In this document: positions 23,498 through 32,770 of the stretch, piece by piece
How positions within the stretch are numbered: position 1 is the first letter of the stretch
How the letters are laid out: the number at the start of each line of letters is the position of its first letter
Source: Pararhodobacter sp.
Lineage (GTDB): Bacteria; Pseudomonadota; Alphaproteobacteria; Rhodobacterales; Rhodobacteraceae
Direction of reading: 5' to 3'
Assembly: GCF_034676545.1 (NCBI RefSeq)
Contig: NZ_JAUCBZ010000015.1
Coordinates: forward strand, 2,139,001 to 2,203,000
Length of the DNA: 64,000 bases
Program-made: the position numbers and the translations under genes
The notes under the pieces: model-generated
The model's input: the letters and a program-made list of their open reading frames with translations, nothing else
Told to the model about the DNA's origin: nothing
Databases searched by the model: none

Positions 23498-25237
23498 TTA
23501 CACAGGCGCGGCATCTTCCAGACGCAGTTGCACGCGGCTGCGTCCACCGAAGCTGTTGATTTCAATGCGCCCGGCCAAATGCAGCTTTCCGCGGCCTGCA
23601 CCCTCAACCGCGGGCCCCAGCGCGGTGTCATACGCGCCAAAGGCAATCGCTTCGAGTTGTGGCCCGCCAATGTCGCCGAACCGCACTTTCAGGTGGTTGG
23701 TGCCGACTCGCCGCGCGTCGAGGATCGCCATGTCGGGAAAGGCAAAGCGCGGGGCAGGGGCGGCCTGACCATAGGGTCCGGCGCTGTCGAGTGATTCGAT
23801 CAACTCGACCGTGGCGGCGCCGGGCATCAGCACGCCATCCAGCCGCAAGTCACCAGCCCCTCTGGTGCCTGCCCCCTGACGGGCCAGAAGCTCGGCCAGG
23901 CGCTCCATGGCGGCGTCCAGCTTGTCGCGGGCGATCGTCAGGCCGGCCGCCATGCGATGCCCTCCGCCCTTGATCAGCAACCCCTCGCTTGCCAGTCGCT
24001 GAATTGCCGCGCCCAGATCGACGCCGCTCACCGACCGCGCCGACCCTTTGCCCTCGGCCCCCTCCAGCGCGATCACCACGGCGGGACGGTTCGTGGCCTC
24101 TTTGAGGCGGGCGGCGACGATGCCGATCACGCCAGGGTGCCACCCTTCGGCGGCCGCCCAGACCAGCGGGCCATCGGTGCCGCGTCGGTCGACCTGGGCC
24201 ATTGCCTCGTCGCGCACGGCCTGTTCTATGGCGCGGCGCTCGTCGTTCAACTGGTCCAATCGTTCGGCGATTTGGCCCGCTTCAACGGGGTCTTTGGTTG
24301 CCAGGAGCCGCGCACCCAGGTCTGCCGCCCCGATGCGCCCACCGGCGTTCACGCGTGGCCCCAGCACATAGCCCAGATGATAGGACTTTGGCGCCGTGTC
24401 GATTCGCGCCACATCCGACAGCGCCACCAAGCCGGGTCGCTGGCGTCGGCCCATGACCGTCAGGCCCTGACGCACAAACGCGCGATTGACGCCGGTCAGC
24501 GGGGCCACGTCGGCGACGGTCGCCAGCGCCACAAGGTCCACCATGGCCATCAGATCAGGGCCCTGGATACCCTGCGCACGCAAGCGGCGGTTCATGTCGA
24601 CCAGCACCAGAAACACCACCCCGGCGGCACACAGATGCCCAAGATCGCCGGTCTCATCTTGCCGGTTGGGGTTCACGACGGCCAGTGCGGGCGGCAAGGT
24701 TTCGCTGCCAAGATGGTGGTCGACAACGACCACATCAGCCCCCTTGGCGGCGGCAATCGGCCCATGCGAGAGGGTGCCGCAGTCCACGCAGATGATCAGG
24801 CGGTGCTCGGCGGCCAGAGCCTCCATGGCGGGTTCGTTGGGGCCATAGCCCTCGTCGATGCGGTCAGGGATATAGAGCGTCGCGTCATGGCCCATGGCGC
24901 GGAACCAGGTCAGCAGCAGCGCCGCCGAAGCCCCGCCATCGACATCGTAATCGGCAAAAATGGCGATTTTCTCGCGAGTCCTGAGCGCCTGAAGCAATCG
25001 TTCCGCGGCGGGCTCCATATCGCGCAAGGTCATGGGATCCGGCAATAAATTACGCAGGGATGGGGCGAGGAAATCGGCAACATCCGCGGCGGCGACCTTG
25101 TTGCGGGCCAATACGGCGCAGAGCGGCGCGGGCAGGCGTGTCAGTTGCACCAAGGCCTCGGCTTGGCGCTCGAACTCCGGCTCAGGACCTATCCAGCGGC
25201 GACCGGTCAGAGACGTCTCGACTCCCAAATAGGCCAT
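23498..25237 (-). CDS. recJ: Single-stranded-DNA-specific exonuclease RecJ
   Basis: 5'-3' exonuclease acting in recombination and mismatch and base-excision repair. The 579-aa protein has the DHH phosphoesterase core: ADYDVDGGASAALL (motif I), ICVDCGT, VVVDHHLG (the DHH motif), and a DHHA1 region near VWAAAEGWHPGVIGIVAARL and GGGHRMAAGLTI. The OB-fold-containing C terminus (GRIEINSFGGRSRVQLRLED) is present. It is transcribed after glpX and hom on the same strand with an 82-base gap to glpX, so a shared transcript is possible. Confidence 0.95.
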   Translation of the reverse strand: MAYLGVETSLTGRRWIGPEPEFERQAEALVQLTRLPAPLCAVLARNKVAAADVADFLAPSLRNLLPDPMTLRDMEPAAERLLQALRTREKIAIFADYDVDGGASAALLLTWFRAMGHDATLYIPDRIDEGYGPNEPAMEALAAEHRLIICVDCGTLSHGPIAAAKGADVVVVDHHLGSETLPPALAVVNPNRQDETGDLGHLCAAGVVFLVLVDMNRRLRAQGIQGPDLMAMVDLVALATVADVAPLTGVNRAFVRQGLTVMGRRQRPGLVALSDVARIDTAPKSYHLGYVLGPRVNAGGRIGAADLGARLLATKDPVEAGQIAERLDQLNDERRAIEQAVRDEAMAQVDRRGTDGPLVWAAAEGWHPGVIGIVAARLKEATNRPAVVIALEGAEGKGSARSVSGVDLGAAIQRLASEGLLIKGGGHRMAAGLTIARDKLDAAMERLAELLARQGAGTRGAGDLRLDGVLMPGAATVELIESLDSAGPYGQAAPAPRFAFPDMAILDARRVGTNHLKVRFGDIGGPQLEAIAFGAYDTALGPAVEGAGRGKLHLAGRIEINSFGGRSRVQLRLEDAAPV

Positions 25238-25319
25238 TGAAGCCCCCTAAATCTGGTCGCTGCATTCGGGAAAGCCTGCGTCCCGCGCAACGCAAAAGCC
25301 CGGCGCGGGACGCATGAAA

Positions 25320-26294
25320 TCACGGGCTGTTATTGGCCGGCGTGCGATAGGTCATGCGACGCACAGAGCCGGTTTTCGAGCGCATCAGCAACGTCTCGGT
25401 GGTGAACCAGCCGGGCTCGCGCTTGATACCGTCCAGAATTGATCCGACCGTGACGCCGGTTGCCGAAAAGATCACATCAGCCGTCACCAACTCGTCGCGG
25501 GTATAGATGCGGTCGAGGTCAGTGATGCCCGCCTTGGCGGCACGCCCGCGCTCGTCATCATTGCGGAACAACAGGCGGCCATAGATTTGACCGCCCATGC
25601 ATTTCAGCGCGGCTGCGGCCAACACGCCCTCAGGCGCGCCGCCGGACCCCATATACATGTCAATGCCGGTGATTTCAGGCTCGGCACAGTGGATCACCCC
25701 GGCCACATCGCCATCGGTGATCAGACGGATCGCGGCGCCCGTGGCGCGGATTTCGGCGATCAGGTCCTCATGGCGCGGACGTTCGAGGATGCAGACCGTG
25801 ATATCGGATTGTTCGCAGCCCTTGGCCTTGGCCAGGGCTCGTACGCGCTCGGAGGGGCTCATCGCCAGGGTGACGGTGTCGGGGGCGAAGCCCGGTCCGA
25901 TCGCCAGCTTGTCCATGTAAACATCGGGGGCATGCAGAAGCGTTCCGCGCGGCGCCATGGCGATCACGGTCAGCGCGTTGGGCATGTCCTTGGCGGTCAG
26001 CGTCGTGCCTTCCAGCGGGTCCAAGGCGATGTCCACGGCGGGTCCTTGGCCGGTGCCAACCTCCTCGCCGATGAACAACATCGGCGCTTCATCGCGTTCA
26101 CCTTCGCCGATCACCACCACACCCGCGATTTCGAGCATGTTCAATTGGTCGCGCATGGCGTTTACCGCAGCTTGGTCGGCGGCTTTTTCGTCGCCACGAC
26201 CAACCCAGTCCGCCGAGGCCAAGGCCGCCGCTTCGGAAACGCGGGCCAGGCCCAACGACAGCATACGGTCGTGGAACATCGGAGATTCGGTCAT
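25320..26294 (-). CDS. glpX: Fructose-1,6-bisphosphatase class II
   Basis: Gluconeogenic phosphatase converting fructose-1,6-bisphosphate to fructose-6-phosphate; in some alphaproteobacteria it also works on sedoheptulose bisphosphate. 324 aa. The metal-binding lithium-sensitive phosphatase motifs are visible: VVIGEGERDEAPMLFIGEEV and DIALDPLEGTTLTAKDMPN. The GlpX-specific region MYMGSGGAPEGVLAAAALKC follows. AAAGGACA precedes ATG 26294. It lies 138 bases after hom on the same strand. Confidence 0.95.
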   Translation of the reverse strand: MTESPMFHDRMLSLGLARVSEAAALASADWVGRGDEKAADQAAVNAMRDQLNMLEIAGVVVIGEGERDEAPMLFIGEEVGTGQGPAVDIALDPLEGTTLTAKDMPNALTVIAMAPRGTLLHAPDVYMDKLAIGPGFAPDTVTLAMSPSERVRALAKAKGCEQSDITVCILERPRHEDLIAEIRATGAAIRLITDGDVAGVIHCAEPEITGIDMYMGSGGAPEGVLAAAALKCMGGQIYGRLLFRNDDERGRAAKAGITDLDRIYTRDELVTADVIFSATGVTVGSILDGIKREPGWFTTETLLMRSKTGSVRRMTYRTPANNSP

Positions 26295-26432
26295 TGGCCT
26301 GTCCTTTTATGGAGTTTTGCTCGATCCATGTTCTACCGAAAAGCCCGGTCAGCGCCAAGCACGAACACGGGCGCAACCTGCGAAATGCCGCAAGATACGG
26401 TGTCCAGGTCGATTGTAGGGGCCAGCTGTGGC

Positions 26433-27719
26433 TCAGACGTCTTCGATCCGCAGGGCCATGGGGGCACCAACGACAACGCCGCTCTGATTGAAATGTTCCA
26501 TGGCCAGCGCAATGTCATCCGACGATGCTTTGTGCGTCACGATCAGGACCGGCGCATGGGCATTGTCATGCGAATACTGCCGCATCCGGTCAATCGATAC
26601 GCCGACATTGCCCAGAATTGTCGCGATCTTGGCTAATGCACCCGGTTTATCCAACAAAACCATACGCAAATACCAAGACGCGCCGGTGCTGACGGCGGCG
26701 GCGGGGGCCTCGGTGAGCGAACCGACCGGTTGGCCAAAGGTCGGAAAACTCAGGCCCCGCGCGATGTCCATCACATCGGCCATCACGGCGCTGGCGGTCG
26801 GGCCTTCGCCGGCCCCGGCACCGCGCAAGACGATCTGGCCGACCGAATCGCCCTCGATCACCACCATATTGGTGCCGCCGTCCAACTGACCCAACGGATG
26901 CGTTCCCGGTACAAGGCAAGGGGTCATGCGTTGCTCCAATCCGCGGCCGGTCATTTGCGTGACACCCAGCAACTTGATCGAATAGCCCATGTCGCGGGCC
27001 AGCCTGATATCGTCAATCGAGATCGCGCCGATTCCTTGCAGAACCACGGCGTCAAAATCAACCTTGGTGCCAAAGGCGATTGCCGACAGGATGCTGAGTT
27101 TATGGCCCGCGTCGATGCCGCCCACATCCAGATTGGGATCAGCCTCGAGGTAACCAAGCTGTTTGGCCTCGTCAAAGACCGTCTCATAGGGCAGGCCAGC
27201 GCTTTCCATGCGGGTCAGAATGTAATTGCAGGTGCCGTTCATGACACCCATCACACGGCGAATTTGATTGCCGGCCATCCCTTCGATCATCGCCTTGATG
27301 ACGGGGATACCTCCGGCCACGGCGGCCTCGAACCGTAGCGCGCGACCGTTGCGTTCCGCGAGCGTCGCCAGGGCATGACCGTGATGCGCCAGCAACGCTT
27401 TGTTGGCGGTGACCACGTCTTTCCCATTGCGCAGCGCGGCCTCGACCAAGGCTTTGGCGGGGCCGTTGTCGCCGCCGACCAGTTCCACCACGACATCCAC
27501 ATCATCACGCGCGGCCAAGGCGACGGCATCGTCTTCCCACGCATAGGCAGAGACGTCGGCACTGCGGTTTTTGGTACGCGAATGCGCGGACACCGCGGCG
27601 ATAGTGACCGGGCGTCCGGCGCGCAGGGCCAGAAGGTCGGCGTGCCGCTGCACGATCTTGACCACGCCAATTCCGACGGTGCCAAGACCGGCAATGCCAA
27701 GACGAAGTGGGGTGGTCAT
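26433..27719 (-). CDS. hom: Homoserine dehydrogenase
   Basis: Reduces aspartate semialdehyde to homoserine for threonine and methionine synthesis. 428 aa in three parts: an NAD(P)-binding domain (LGIAGLGTVGIGV at the N terminus, then VVTANKALLAHHG), the catalytic homoserine dehydrogenase domain (NGTCNYILTRMES, GYLEADPNLDVGGIDAGHKL), and a C-terminal ACT domain (MVLLDKPGALAKIATIL, then VSIDRMRQYSHDNAHAPVLI) for feedback inhibition, usually by threonine. GGAGAC precedes ATG 27719. Confidence 0.96.
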   Translation of the reverse strand: MTTPLRLGIAGLGTVGIGVVKIVQRHADLLALRAGRPVTIAAVSAHSRTKNRSADVSAYAWEDDAVALAARDDVDVVVELVGGDNGPAKALVEAALRNGKDVVTANKALLAHHGHALATLAERNGRALRFEAAVAGGIPVIKAMIEGMAGNQIRRVMGVMNGTCNYILTRMESAGLPYETVFDEAKQLGYLEADPNLDVGGIDAGHKLSILSAIAFGTKVDFDAVVLQGIGAISIDDIRLARDMGYSIKLLGVTQMTGRGLEQRMTPCLVPGTHPLGQLDGGTNMVVIEGDSVGQIVLRGAGAGEGPTASAVMADVMDIARGLSFPTFGQPVGSLTEAPAAAVSTGASWYLRMVLLDKPGALAKIATILGNVGVSIDRMRQYSHDNAHAPVLIVTHKASSDDIALAMEHFNQSGVVVGAPMALRIEDV

Positions 27720-27818
27720 GAACAGTCTCCGCTGCAGGGGCCGCCCATGGGAAACGGGCAGCGTCCTGCGACGATTAGCGGGTCAGGGGGCCGGGTGCAA
27801 TGTGCGGATGCGCCCGAA

Positions 27819-28103
27819 TTAGCGGGATTTCAACTGTTCCGCACGATACAGGAGTTCTTGACGCTCGCCGCTGGCAATCCCGGCACGCCGGATTTGTGCG
27901 GCGCGTGCCCGCAATCTTGCGCCGCGCGATTCCAGGGTGTTGGCGGCGGCCACGCCGCGTGACGTGTCGGCCGCGATATCTGCGCTTGCCGCGATCTCTT
28001 CCATCGACATCAGCGCCGGAGCATCAGAGGCCACCTGTCCACCGCACGCCGCCAAGCCAAGCAACGCGGCAAACGCCAAACTGGCAGAAAAGGATTGGGA
28101 CAT
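27819..28103 (-). CDS. Small lipoprotein, 94 aa
   Basis: Signal peptide MSQSFSASLAFAALLGLAAC ends in lipobox LAAC, so it is probably lipid-anchored. The mature part is alanine-rich and helical (EEIAASADIAADTSRGVAAA, RLRARAAQIRRAGI, QELLYRAEQLKSR), suggesting a coiled coil. No family is recognised. It precedes hom on the same strand with about 100 bases between them. The gene is co-oriented and codon use matches its neighbours. Confidence 0.75.
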   Translation of the reverse strand: MSQSFSASLAFAALLGLAACGGQVASDAPALMSMEEIAASADIAADTSRGVAAANTLESRGARLRARAAQIRRAGIASGERQELLYRAEQLKSR

Positions 28104-28221
28104 GATGCACGCGCCTGGAGACTAAGACGCCTCACACTACTGCGCGAAGGTTGGTCTGTGAAGGCTCATTTCGTTGGGGGACCCTGAAGGACCCATCAAG
28201 GCTCAGGTTTCGGGGTTGAAT

Positions 28222-28235
28222 TGAACGTGTGTTCA
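28222..28235. promoter_or_regulatory. Palindrome upstream of a TetR gene (candidate operator)
   Basis: TGAACGTGTGTTCA has 5-base arms TGAAC/GTTCA around GTGT and lies 13 bases before the TetR start codon, the usual place for autoregulation. Confidence 0.6.
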
Positions 28236-28248
28236 GTGACAATGGCCT

Positions 28249-28845
28249 ATGGCTCGCAAACCCGGTTCCCGCGCTGATATCACTGGCCCGCGTTTGCGCG
28301 AAGCGGCCTCGCGGCTGTTTGCGCGCGACGGGTATGCCGCGGTTTCGATGCGGCAGATCGCGGCGGAGGTCGGTGTACAGGCCGGTGCCCTGTATTTGTA
28401 CACCGCGGACAAGCAAAGCCTGCTGTTCGATCTGATGCAGGCGCATATGGATGACCTGCTGGCGGCCTGGGCTGACAGCCTACCACCTGCCGGAGACGCC
28501 TGCGCGCGGCTCGAACATTTTGCGCGGTTTCACATCCGTTTCCATGCGGCCCGCGCCGATGCTGTGTTCATCGCCTATATGGAGTTGCGCAACCTCACGT
28601 CCGAGAATTTCGCGGTGATCGAAGGCTTGCGCAAACGTTACGAGGGGCAACTGGAGGCGATTCTTCAAGCGGGTCAGTCCGAAGGCAGCCTCAAGGTGCC
28701 GGACACCAAATTGGCATCCATGGCGCTGATCGCCATGTTGACCGGGGTGAATACATGGTTCCGCGAAGGCGGGCGCTTAAGTCGGGGACATGTCGAGGAT
28801 ATCTATGTCGATATGGTCCTCAACGCGGCGGGCGCCACGCGCTGA
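28249..28845 (+). CDS. TetR-family transcriptional regulator
   Basis: 198-aa repressor-type regulator. The N-terminal helix-turn-helix (AASRLFARDGYAAVSMRQIA, GVQAGALYLYTADKQSLLF) is followed by an all-helical ligand domain (FHIRFHAARADAVFIAYMEL, LASMALIAMLTGVNTWFREG) of the type common in regulators of acyl-CoA or branched-chain metabolism; that ligand class is only inferred. It is flanked by a lipoprotein gene and a convergent Tad-type gene, neither of which suggests a target. A palindrome just before its start suggests self-regulation. Confidence 0.85.
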   Translation: MARKPGSRADITGPRLREAASRLFARDGYAAVSMRQIAAEVGVQAGALYLYTADKQSLLFDLMQAHMDDLLAAWADSLPPAGDACARLEHFARFHIRFHAARADAVFIAYMELRNLTSENFAVIEGLRKRYEGQLEAILQAGQSEGSLKVPDTKLASMALIAMLTGVNTWFREGGRLSRGHVEDIYVDMVLNAAGATR

Positions 28846-28920
28846 TCAAGGGACAAAGGACGATATAGCGGACGACCCGTGCTATTCGCACGGCTCGATG
28901 TTTTCAAATGCAGAAGACAC

Positions 28921-30765
28921 TCAGTACGCGACGACCATCAGGTTCGAGTTACACGGCGTGCTGCCATAGCTGCCCATCCAGATGGAATATTGCCCAGAGA
29001 TGGCATTTCCCCCTTCCAGCCCGGCGTTGTATCCATAGCCGTTGCCGAAATCGTCATTGAACCAATACTGGCCATTGGGATCGCGGATCAAAATGGTGGA
29101 ATCGCAGGCCCGCCCTTGATTCCGGTCATTGATCCCGACGGCAAGTTGAAACCCGGCGCCGCTGCGCCCCTGATTGTCGTAGTAGAGCACCACACTGGGG
29201 GACGCCGAGATATAACCGGTTCCGGGCAAACCAGAGCAGCTACGCAGAGAAGTGGGGCCGCCCGCTTGACGCGGAATATAGATCGCGGTCCTCACGTCTT
29301 CGATGCCAACCGACAACCAAGGCGCCCTGATGCGGTAGTCAGGACAACCAGAGTAGCGTGGGAAACGTGTGTGCGGGTCGTTGCTGGTGAAATTTGCCGA
29401 TGGTGGCGTGAAAAACGGCCGCCCCGTGGCGCTTCCGGATGCGGAGATCGTCAGATTGTCGATGCCAAAAGATTCGTTCGCGGCGATCTCATCAAGGCTT
29501 GCGCTGAAGCCCAGCGCAAATTGCGCAGGTGGTTCTGTAATCGTCAGCACGGCATGCCAAACCTGATCGGCAAAGCCACCCCCGGCGAAATTCGTTCCAG
29601 AGTGCGTTGGCCGCAGGGTCAGTTGAAACTGTGCACCGTTAATATACCCGGAGGCGGATCGTTCGCGCCGGTATAGCCCGCTATAGTGGACACTGTAGGC
29701 ATCCAGTGAAATCGGTTGCCCGTCGATCATGATTTGCAGCGTATCACCAAGCGCTGTGGTGTACTGCGGATCATAGCCGTCCCATCCGTCAATGATCAGC
29801 AGGTCGAATTCAATCACGGCGGTCGCTTGCGCGGTGCCAAGATCAATGGCCAGTGACAAGGGCGTCGCGTAAGTCTCGCCGCCGAAGGGCCCCAAAAAGC
29901 TGCCGCCAACCGCTGATCCGGCAGTGACGGTCGACTGCGACCACCCGGTCGTGACGCCTGTATCAAAATTGTAACTTCGGATGCTTCCGGTGTCATCGAC
30001 ATCATCCGGCGGCGGGTCATTGGGATCCGGGAGTGTTTCATTGCCGCCGCCAGTCCATGCGATTTCGTAATCGGGTTCGGGATAGATCGTCTCAACGCCG
30101 TCAAAATTGATCCAGGGCGCAAAGCGCGGGCGTGCGACCACCACGGGTGCGAGCCGGATTTGACCAAGACCCACATTGGAGAAGGGGGTCCACAGCGCAA
30201 AGGATTCGACCAGCAACAGCGCCTCTCCTGGCAAGACGGGTGGAACGCGTCCGGGAAGGTCGGAAACCGGCATTTGCGCCGCCGCCCCGGCAAAGCTGAA
30301 CAATTCATCCTCACCGAACCGCGCCAACAATGTCTCGAGATCGTTATTTTGCATCAACTCGAATGTATCGGTCGGCAGACCGCTCAGGTCACGCGTCCCA
30401 TAGGACCACTGCAACATGTTGCGTTCATTGACGCTATCCCAGATGATGGATGACACCCGGATCCGAGTGGGAATGCTCCGGTTGACAAGAAAATCAAAGA
30501 CGTCATTCATGCCCTCGACATAGGCCGCCGTGAACAGGTTCGTTTCGCGCGACATGATATCGGCCACGGTCTGCGCTGCCATCTGTGCATGATACCGCGT
30601 GCGAAACCCGTCAAAGAACACGGCCGTTGCCGCCAAGGCCCAGATCAGCATTGGCAGAATGATCACCAACTCGACCGAAACGGCACCTTTGGAATTTTGC
30701 GAGAAGCGCCCGACGGCGGCAATGCGGCGCGCCGAACGTTTGTTTTGAGCCGTGCGGTGGGTCAT
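28921..30765 (-). CDS. Large TadE-like pilus protein with added extracellular domains
   Basis: 614-aa envelope protein. It starts with a short basic leader and a TadE-type hydrophobic segment (GAVSVELVIILPMLIWALAA, residues about 27-46), as in minor pseudopilins of Tad/Flp pili. Most of the chain is outside the membrane. About 200 residues are TadE/TadG-like, then comes a proline/aspartate linker (DPNDPPPDD, near residue 250). A beta-rich region follows (YNFDTGVTTGWS, LGDTLQIMIDGQPISLDAYS) resembling a jelly-roll, then a cysteine-containing C-terminal domain ending SIWMGSYGSTPCNSNLMVVA. ATG 30765 is chosen over 30777 because GAGG lies six bases before it. TadE proteins are usually about 150-200 aa, so this is unusually large. 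It is the last gene of a three-gene tad unit. Confidence 0.75.
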   Translation of the reverse strand: MTHRTAQNKRSARRIAAVGRFSQNSKGAVSVELVIILPMLIWALAATAVFFDGFRTRYHAQMAAQTVADIMSRETNLFTAAYVEGMNDVFDFLVNRSIPTRIRVSSIIWDSVNERNMLQWSYGTRDLSGLPTDTFELMQNNDLETLLARFGEDELFSFAGAAAQMPVSDLPGRVPPVLPGEALLLVESFALWTPFSNVGLGQIRLAPVVVARPRFAPWINFDGVETIYPEPDYEIAWTGGGNETLPDPNDPPPDDVDDTGSIRSYNFDTGVTTGWSQSTVTAGSAVGGSFLGPFGGETYATPLSLAIDLGTAQATAVIEFDLLIIDGWDGYDPQYTTALGDTLQIMIDGQPISLDAYSVHYSGLYRRERSASGYINGAQFQLTLRPTHSGTNFAGGGFADQVWHAVLTITEPPAQFALGFSASLDEIAANESFGIDNLTISASGSATGRPFFTPPSANFTSNDPHTRFPRYSGCPDYRIRAPWLSVGIEDVRTAIYIPRQAGGPTSLRSCSGLPGTGYISASPSVVLYYDNQGRSGAGFQLAVGINDRNQGRACDSTILIRDPNGQYWFNDDFGNGYGYNAGLEGGNAISGQYSIWMGSYGSTPCNSNLMVVAY

Positions 30766-30813
30766 GGTGGACCTCATGGTTGGAACAAAGGCAGCAAAAG
30801 TGCTGTGTCGGAG

Positions 30814-31347
30814 TCAAATGGGTTCGTTCGCGAAGGCCGCGTGTGAGACGATGTGGTAACCGCCAGACGCATCGAGCCGCATGCCGAGCACCATGCCCGT
30901 CATCTCAAGGAACGGGTCGGCGACGATACACACGCGGATCAACATCAATTCCTGGCCGCCATTGCCGGGGTTGAACTGCAAGGACGGGGCAATGTTCTGT
31001 TCGCGGTTGATACATTGCGCCGGTGTGTCCAGCCCGGCCCAGGTGGCGGTATCGATCGGGCGCATTTCCACGGAAATGCTGGACATGCAATTTGGGATCA
31101 AGAAGGTATCGTCGCAGATCATCTGTTTGAACGCGTCGAATCCGCCGGATGGAACATTGCCCAGCCGCACTTGCCGGACCGCCATGTCCACGGAGCGATC
31201 CAGAAACACCTGCCGCAACATGACCACGCCAAAATCTATGGATGAGAACAGGAACGCCAGCACGAGTGGCACGGCGATAACGAACTCGACCGTTGCCGTG
31301 CCTTGGTCACGGTGCAAGAAACGGGCAAGGCGACGCAGGAAACCCAT
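30814..31347 (-). CDS. TadE-family pilus assembly protein
   Basis: 177-aa protein with a basic N terminus and a single TadE-type membrane segment (GTATVEFVIAVPLVLAFLFS), then a periplasmic domain. TadE proteins are processed by the prepilin peptidase and are needed to assemble Tad/Flp pili. The Glu after the cleavage region (VEF) is the conserved pilin Glu5 equivalent. Cysteines in MICDDTFLIPNCMSS and elsewhere may form disulfides. Its ATG overlaps the stop codon of the upstream VWA-containing gene by one base (TGATG), so the two are coupled. Confidence 0.85.
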   Translation of the reverse strand: MGFLRRLARFLHRDQGTATVEFVIAVPLVLAFLFSSIDFGVVMLRQVFLDRSVDMAVRQVRLGNVPSGGFDAFKQMICDDTFLIPNCMSSISVEMRPIDTATWAGLDTPAQCINREQNIAPSLQFNPGNGGQELMLIRVCIVADPFLEMTGMVLGMRLDASGGYHIVSHAAFANEPI

Positions 31348-32612
31348 CAGTACGTCAACCTCAGGGCTTGGGTCTGGATATTTGCCCCGATGCCTTGAAA
31401 CGCCGCCGCCAGTTGGCTGGTATCGGCATTGAAATAATGATTCGATGACGAGGCGCAGGCGCGCATCAGCGCGGCCCCGGATGTCGGGGCCTGAAACGCT
31501 ATCGAGTAGATCAAAATCCCTTGCGCTTTCAGAGCGGTGCAGGTTGCAAGGGTGTTCACGTCTTGCACGAGGGTTGGCATACGTTCACCGCAGCAGTTTT
31601 CGCCATCGGTGAGCAAGATCAAGGCACGGACCAAGCCAGGCGTATTCCACGCATAAGGCCGACCCTGAAAGACCGGATCTATGGCACCATTCACGATCAT
31701 TTGCGAGATAATCGGTTGCAGCGTTTCGTCAAAGAACAACGCGCCATTGCGTAACCCGAGGTCGATTGACGTGGTCCCCGAGGCAACCAACGCATTGATA
31801 TAGCCCGCGGTCACCACCGGGTCATGCAGATAGGGGCGCACGGTGCGCCACGAGCTGGTGCTGCAGGAGTTGCGCGAAATCGGCTGGCTCAGACTGTTGG
31901 AGATGACGTTCCAGACCGACCAATCCGCACAAGCGCCGGACGTTCCCGTCAAATTGGTGAAGTGGTTCAGGAACCCGGCCGGTGGCAAGACAGACGCGGC
32001 ATAGGGCACAATCGTCACGGCGACGCTGCCATCCGCGTTGTCTGCAAGCAATGTGTTGGTCAAGTCGATGGCGGCATTTCGCATCGTGCCGATCTTGTTG
32101 GAACCACCCATGGACCCAGAGACGTCGAGCACCATCACCAGTTCAATTTGCACCCCCCCGCTGACCGCTTCGGTGGCCTGAGCGGGGGTAACAATGGCAA
32201 AGTCATTGACCCCCAGCAGGCGCATGAAAAGCGATGGAACGGACGCTGCGGGGATCACTGTCACGGTGCGCCCGGTTTCATTGTCGCCGCCCACGACAAC
32301 ACGGCCGGCCAATTGAGGCGACAAACCTTCCGCCGCAAAATAGGCCTCGACGAGTTGTTGGGGGGTGGCTTCGGAGACATTCGCACGCAGCATGGTCGCG
32401 GCGAGCACTGCGCGATCGGCGGTGTTTTGCATGCGGATTCGCTCGTTCTCGTGGCGCATCATGTCGATGGCCAATCCGCCGACCAACAGCATCGCGAAAA
32501 AGACAAACACGCTGAACACCGCCATCGACCCGTCATCCCGGCGCGCAAGCGTTTTCAGCCGCGCGAAAGCAGGGTTCGGGGGATGACCATTGGTTCGGTC
32601 GAGCGCGCGCAT
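31347..32612 (-). CDS. TadG-like pilus protein with von Willebrand factor A domain
   Basis: 421-aa protein anchored by one N-terminal segment (GSMAVFSVFVFFAMLLVGGL) typical of Flp-pilus TadG-like proteins. A short TadE/TadG-like stretch is followed by a VWA domain with a complete MIDAS: DVSGSMGG in ELVMVLDVSGSMGG, then a conserved Thr region, and LILLTDGENCCGER. VWA domains of this kind bind divalent metal and adhere to partners or surfaces. ATG 32612 follows AAAGGTGACG; the frame extends to 32666 but without such a site. First gene of the three-gene tad unit; the other Tad machinery is not in this window. Confidence 0.85.
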   Translation of the reverse strand: MRALDRTNGHPPNPAFARLKTLARRDDGSMAVFSVFVFFAMLLVGGLAIDMMRHENERIRMQNTADRAVLAATMLRANVSEATPQQLVEAYFAAEGLSPQLAGRVVVGGDNETGRTVTVIPAASVPSLFMRLLGVNDFAIVTPAQATEAVSGGVQIELVMVLDVSGSMGGSNKIGTMRNAAIDLTNTLLADNADGSVAVTIVPYAASVLPPAGFLNHFTNLTGTSGACADWSVWNVISNSLSQPISRNSCSTSSWRTVRPYLHDPVVTAGYINALVASGTTSIDLGLRNGALFFDETLQPIISQMIVNGAIDPVFQGRPYAWNTPGLVRALILLTDGENCCGERMPTLVQDVNTLATCTALKAQGILIYSIAFQAPTSGAALMRACASSSNHYFNADTSQLAAAFQGIGANIQTQALRLTY

Positions 32613-32722
32613 GTCGTCACCTTTTGCTAATCTGGCAGACCTGAGTCGAAAGAACTCGGAGGCCAAACTAGAGCAAAGTGGTGACTGAATTGCGGCGCGA
32701 AAACCGAATAATATGTCAAGTT

Positions 32723-32738
32723 TGAGGCAAATGCCTCA
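32723..32738. terminator. Small hairpin after rsmA
   Basis: TGAGGCA (32723-32729) pairs with TGCCTCA (32732-32738). There is no T-run after it on the minus strand, so termination strength is doubtful. A TTGACA (-35-like) sequence follows on the minus strand about 8 bases later, ahead of the tad genes. Confidence 0.4.
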
Positions 32739-32770
32739 GGAAAGTCGCGGTTTGGTTGTGCCGGCGTCTC

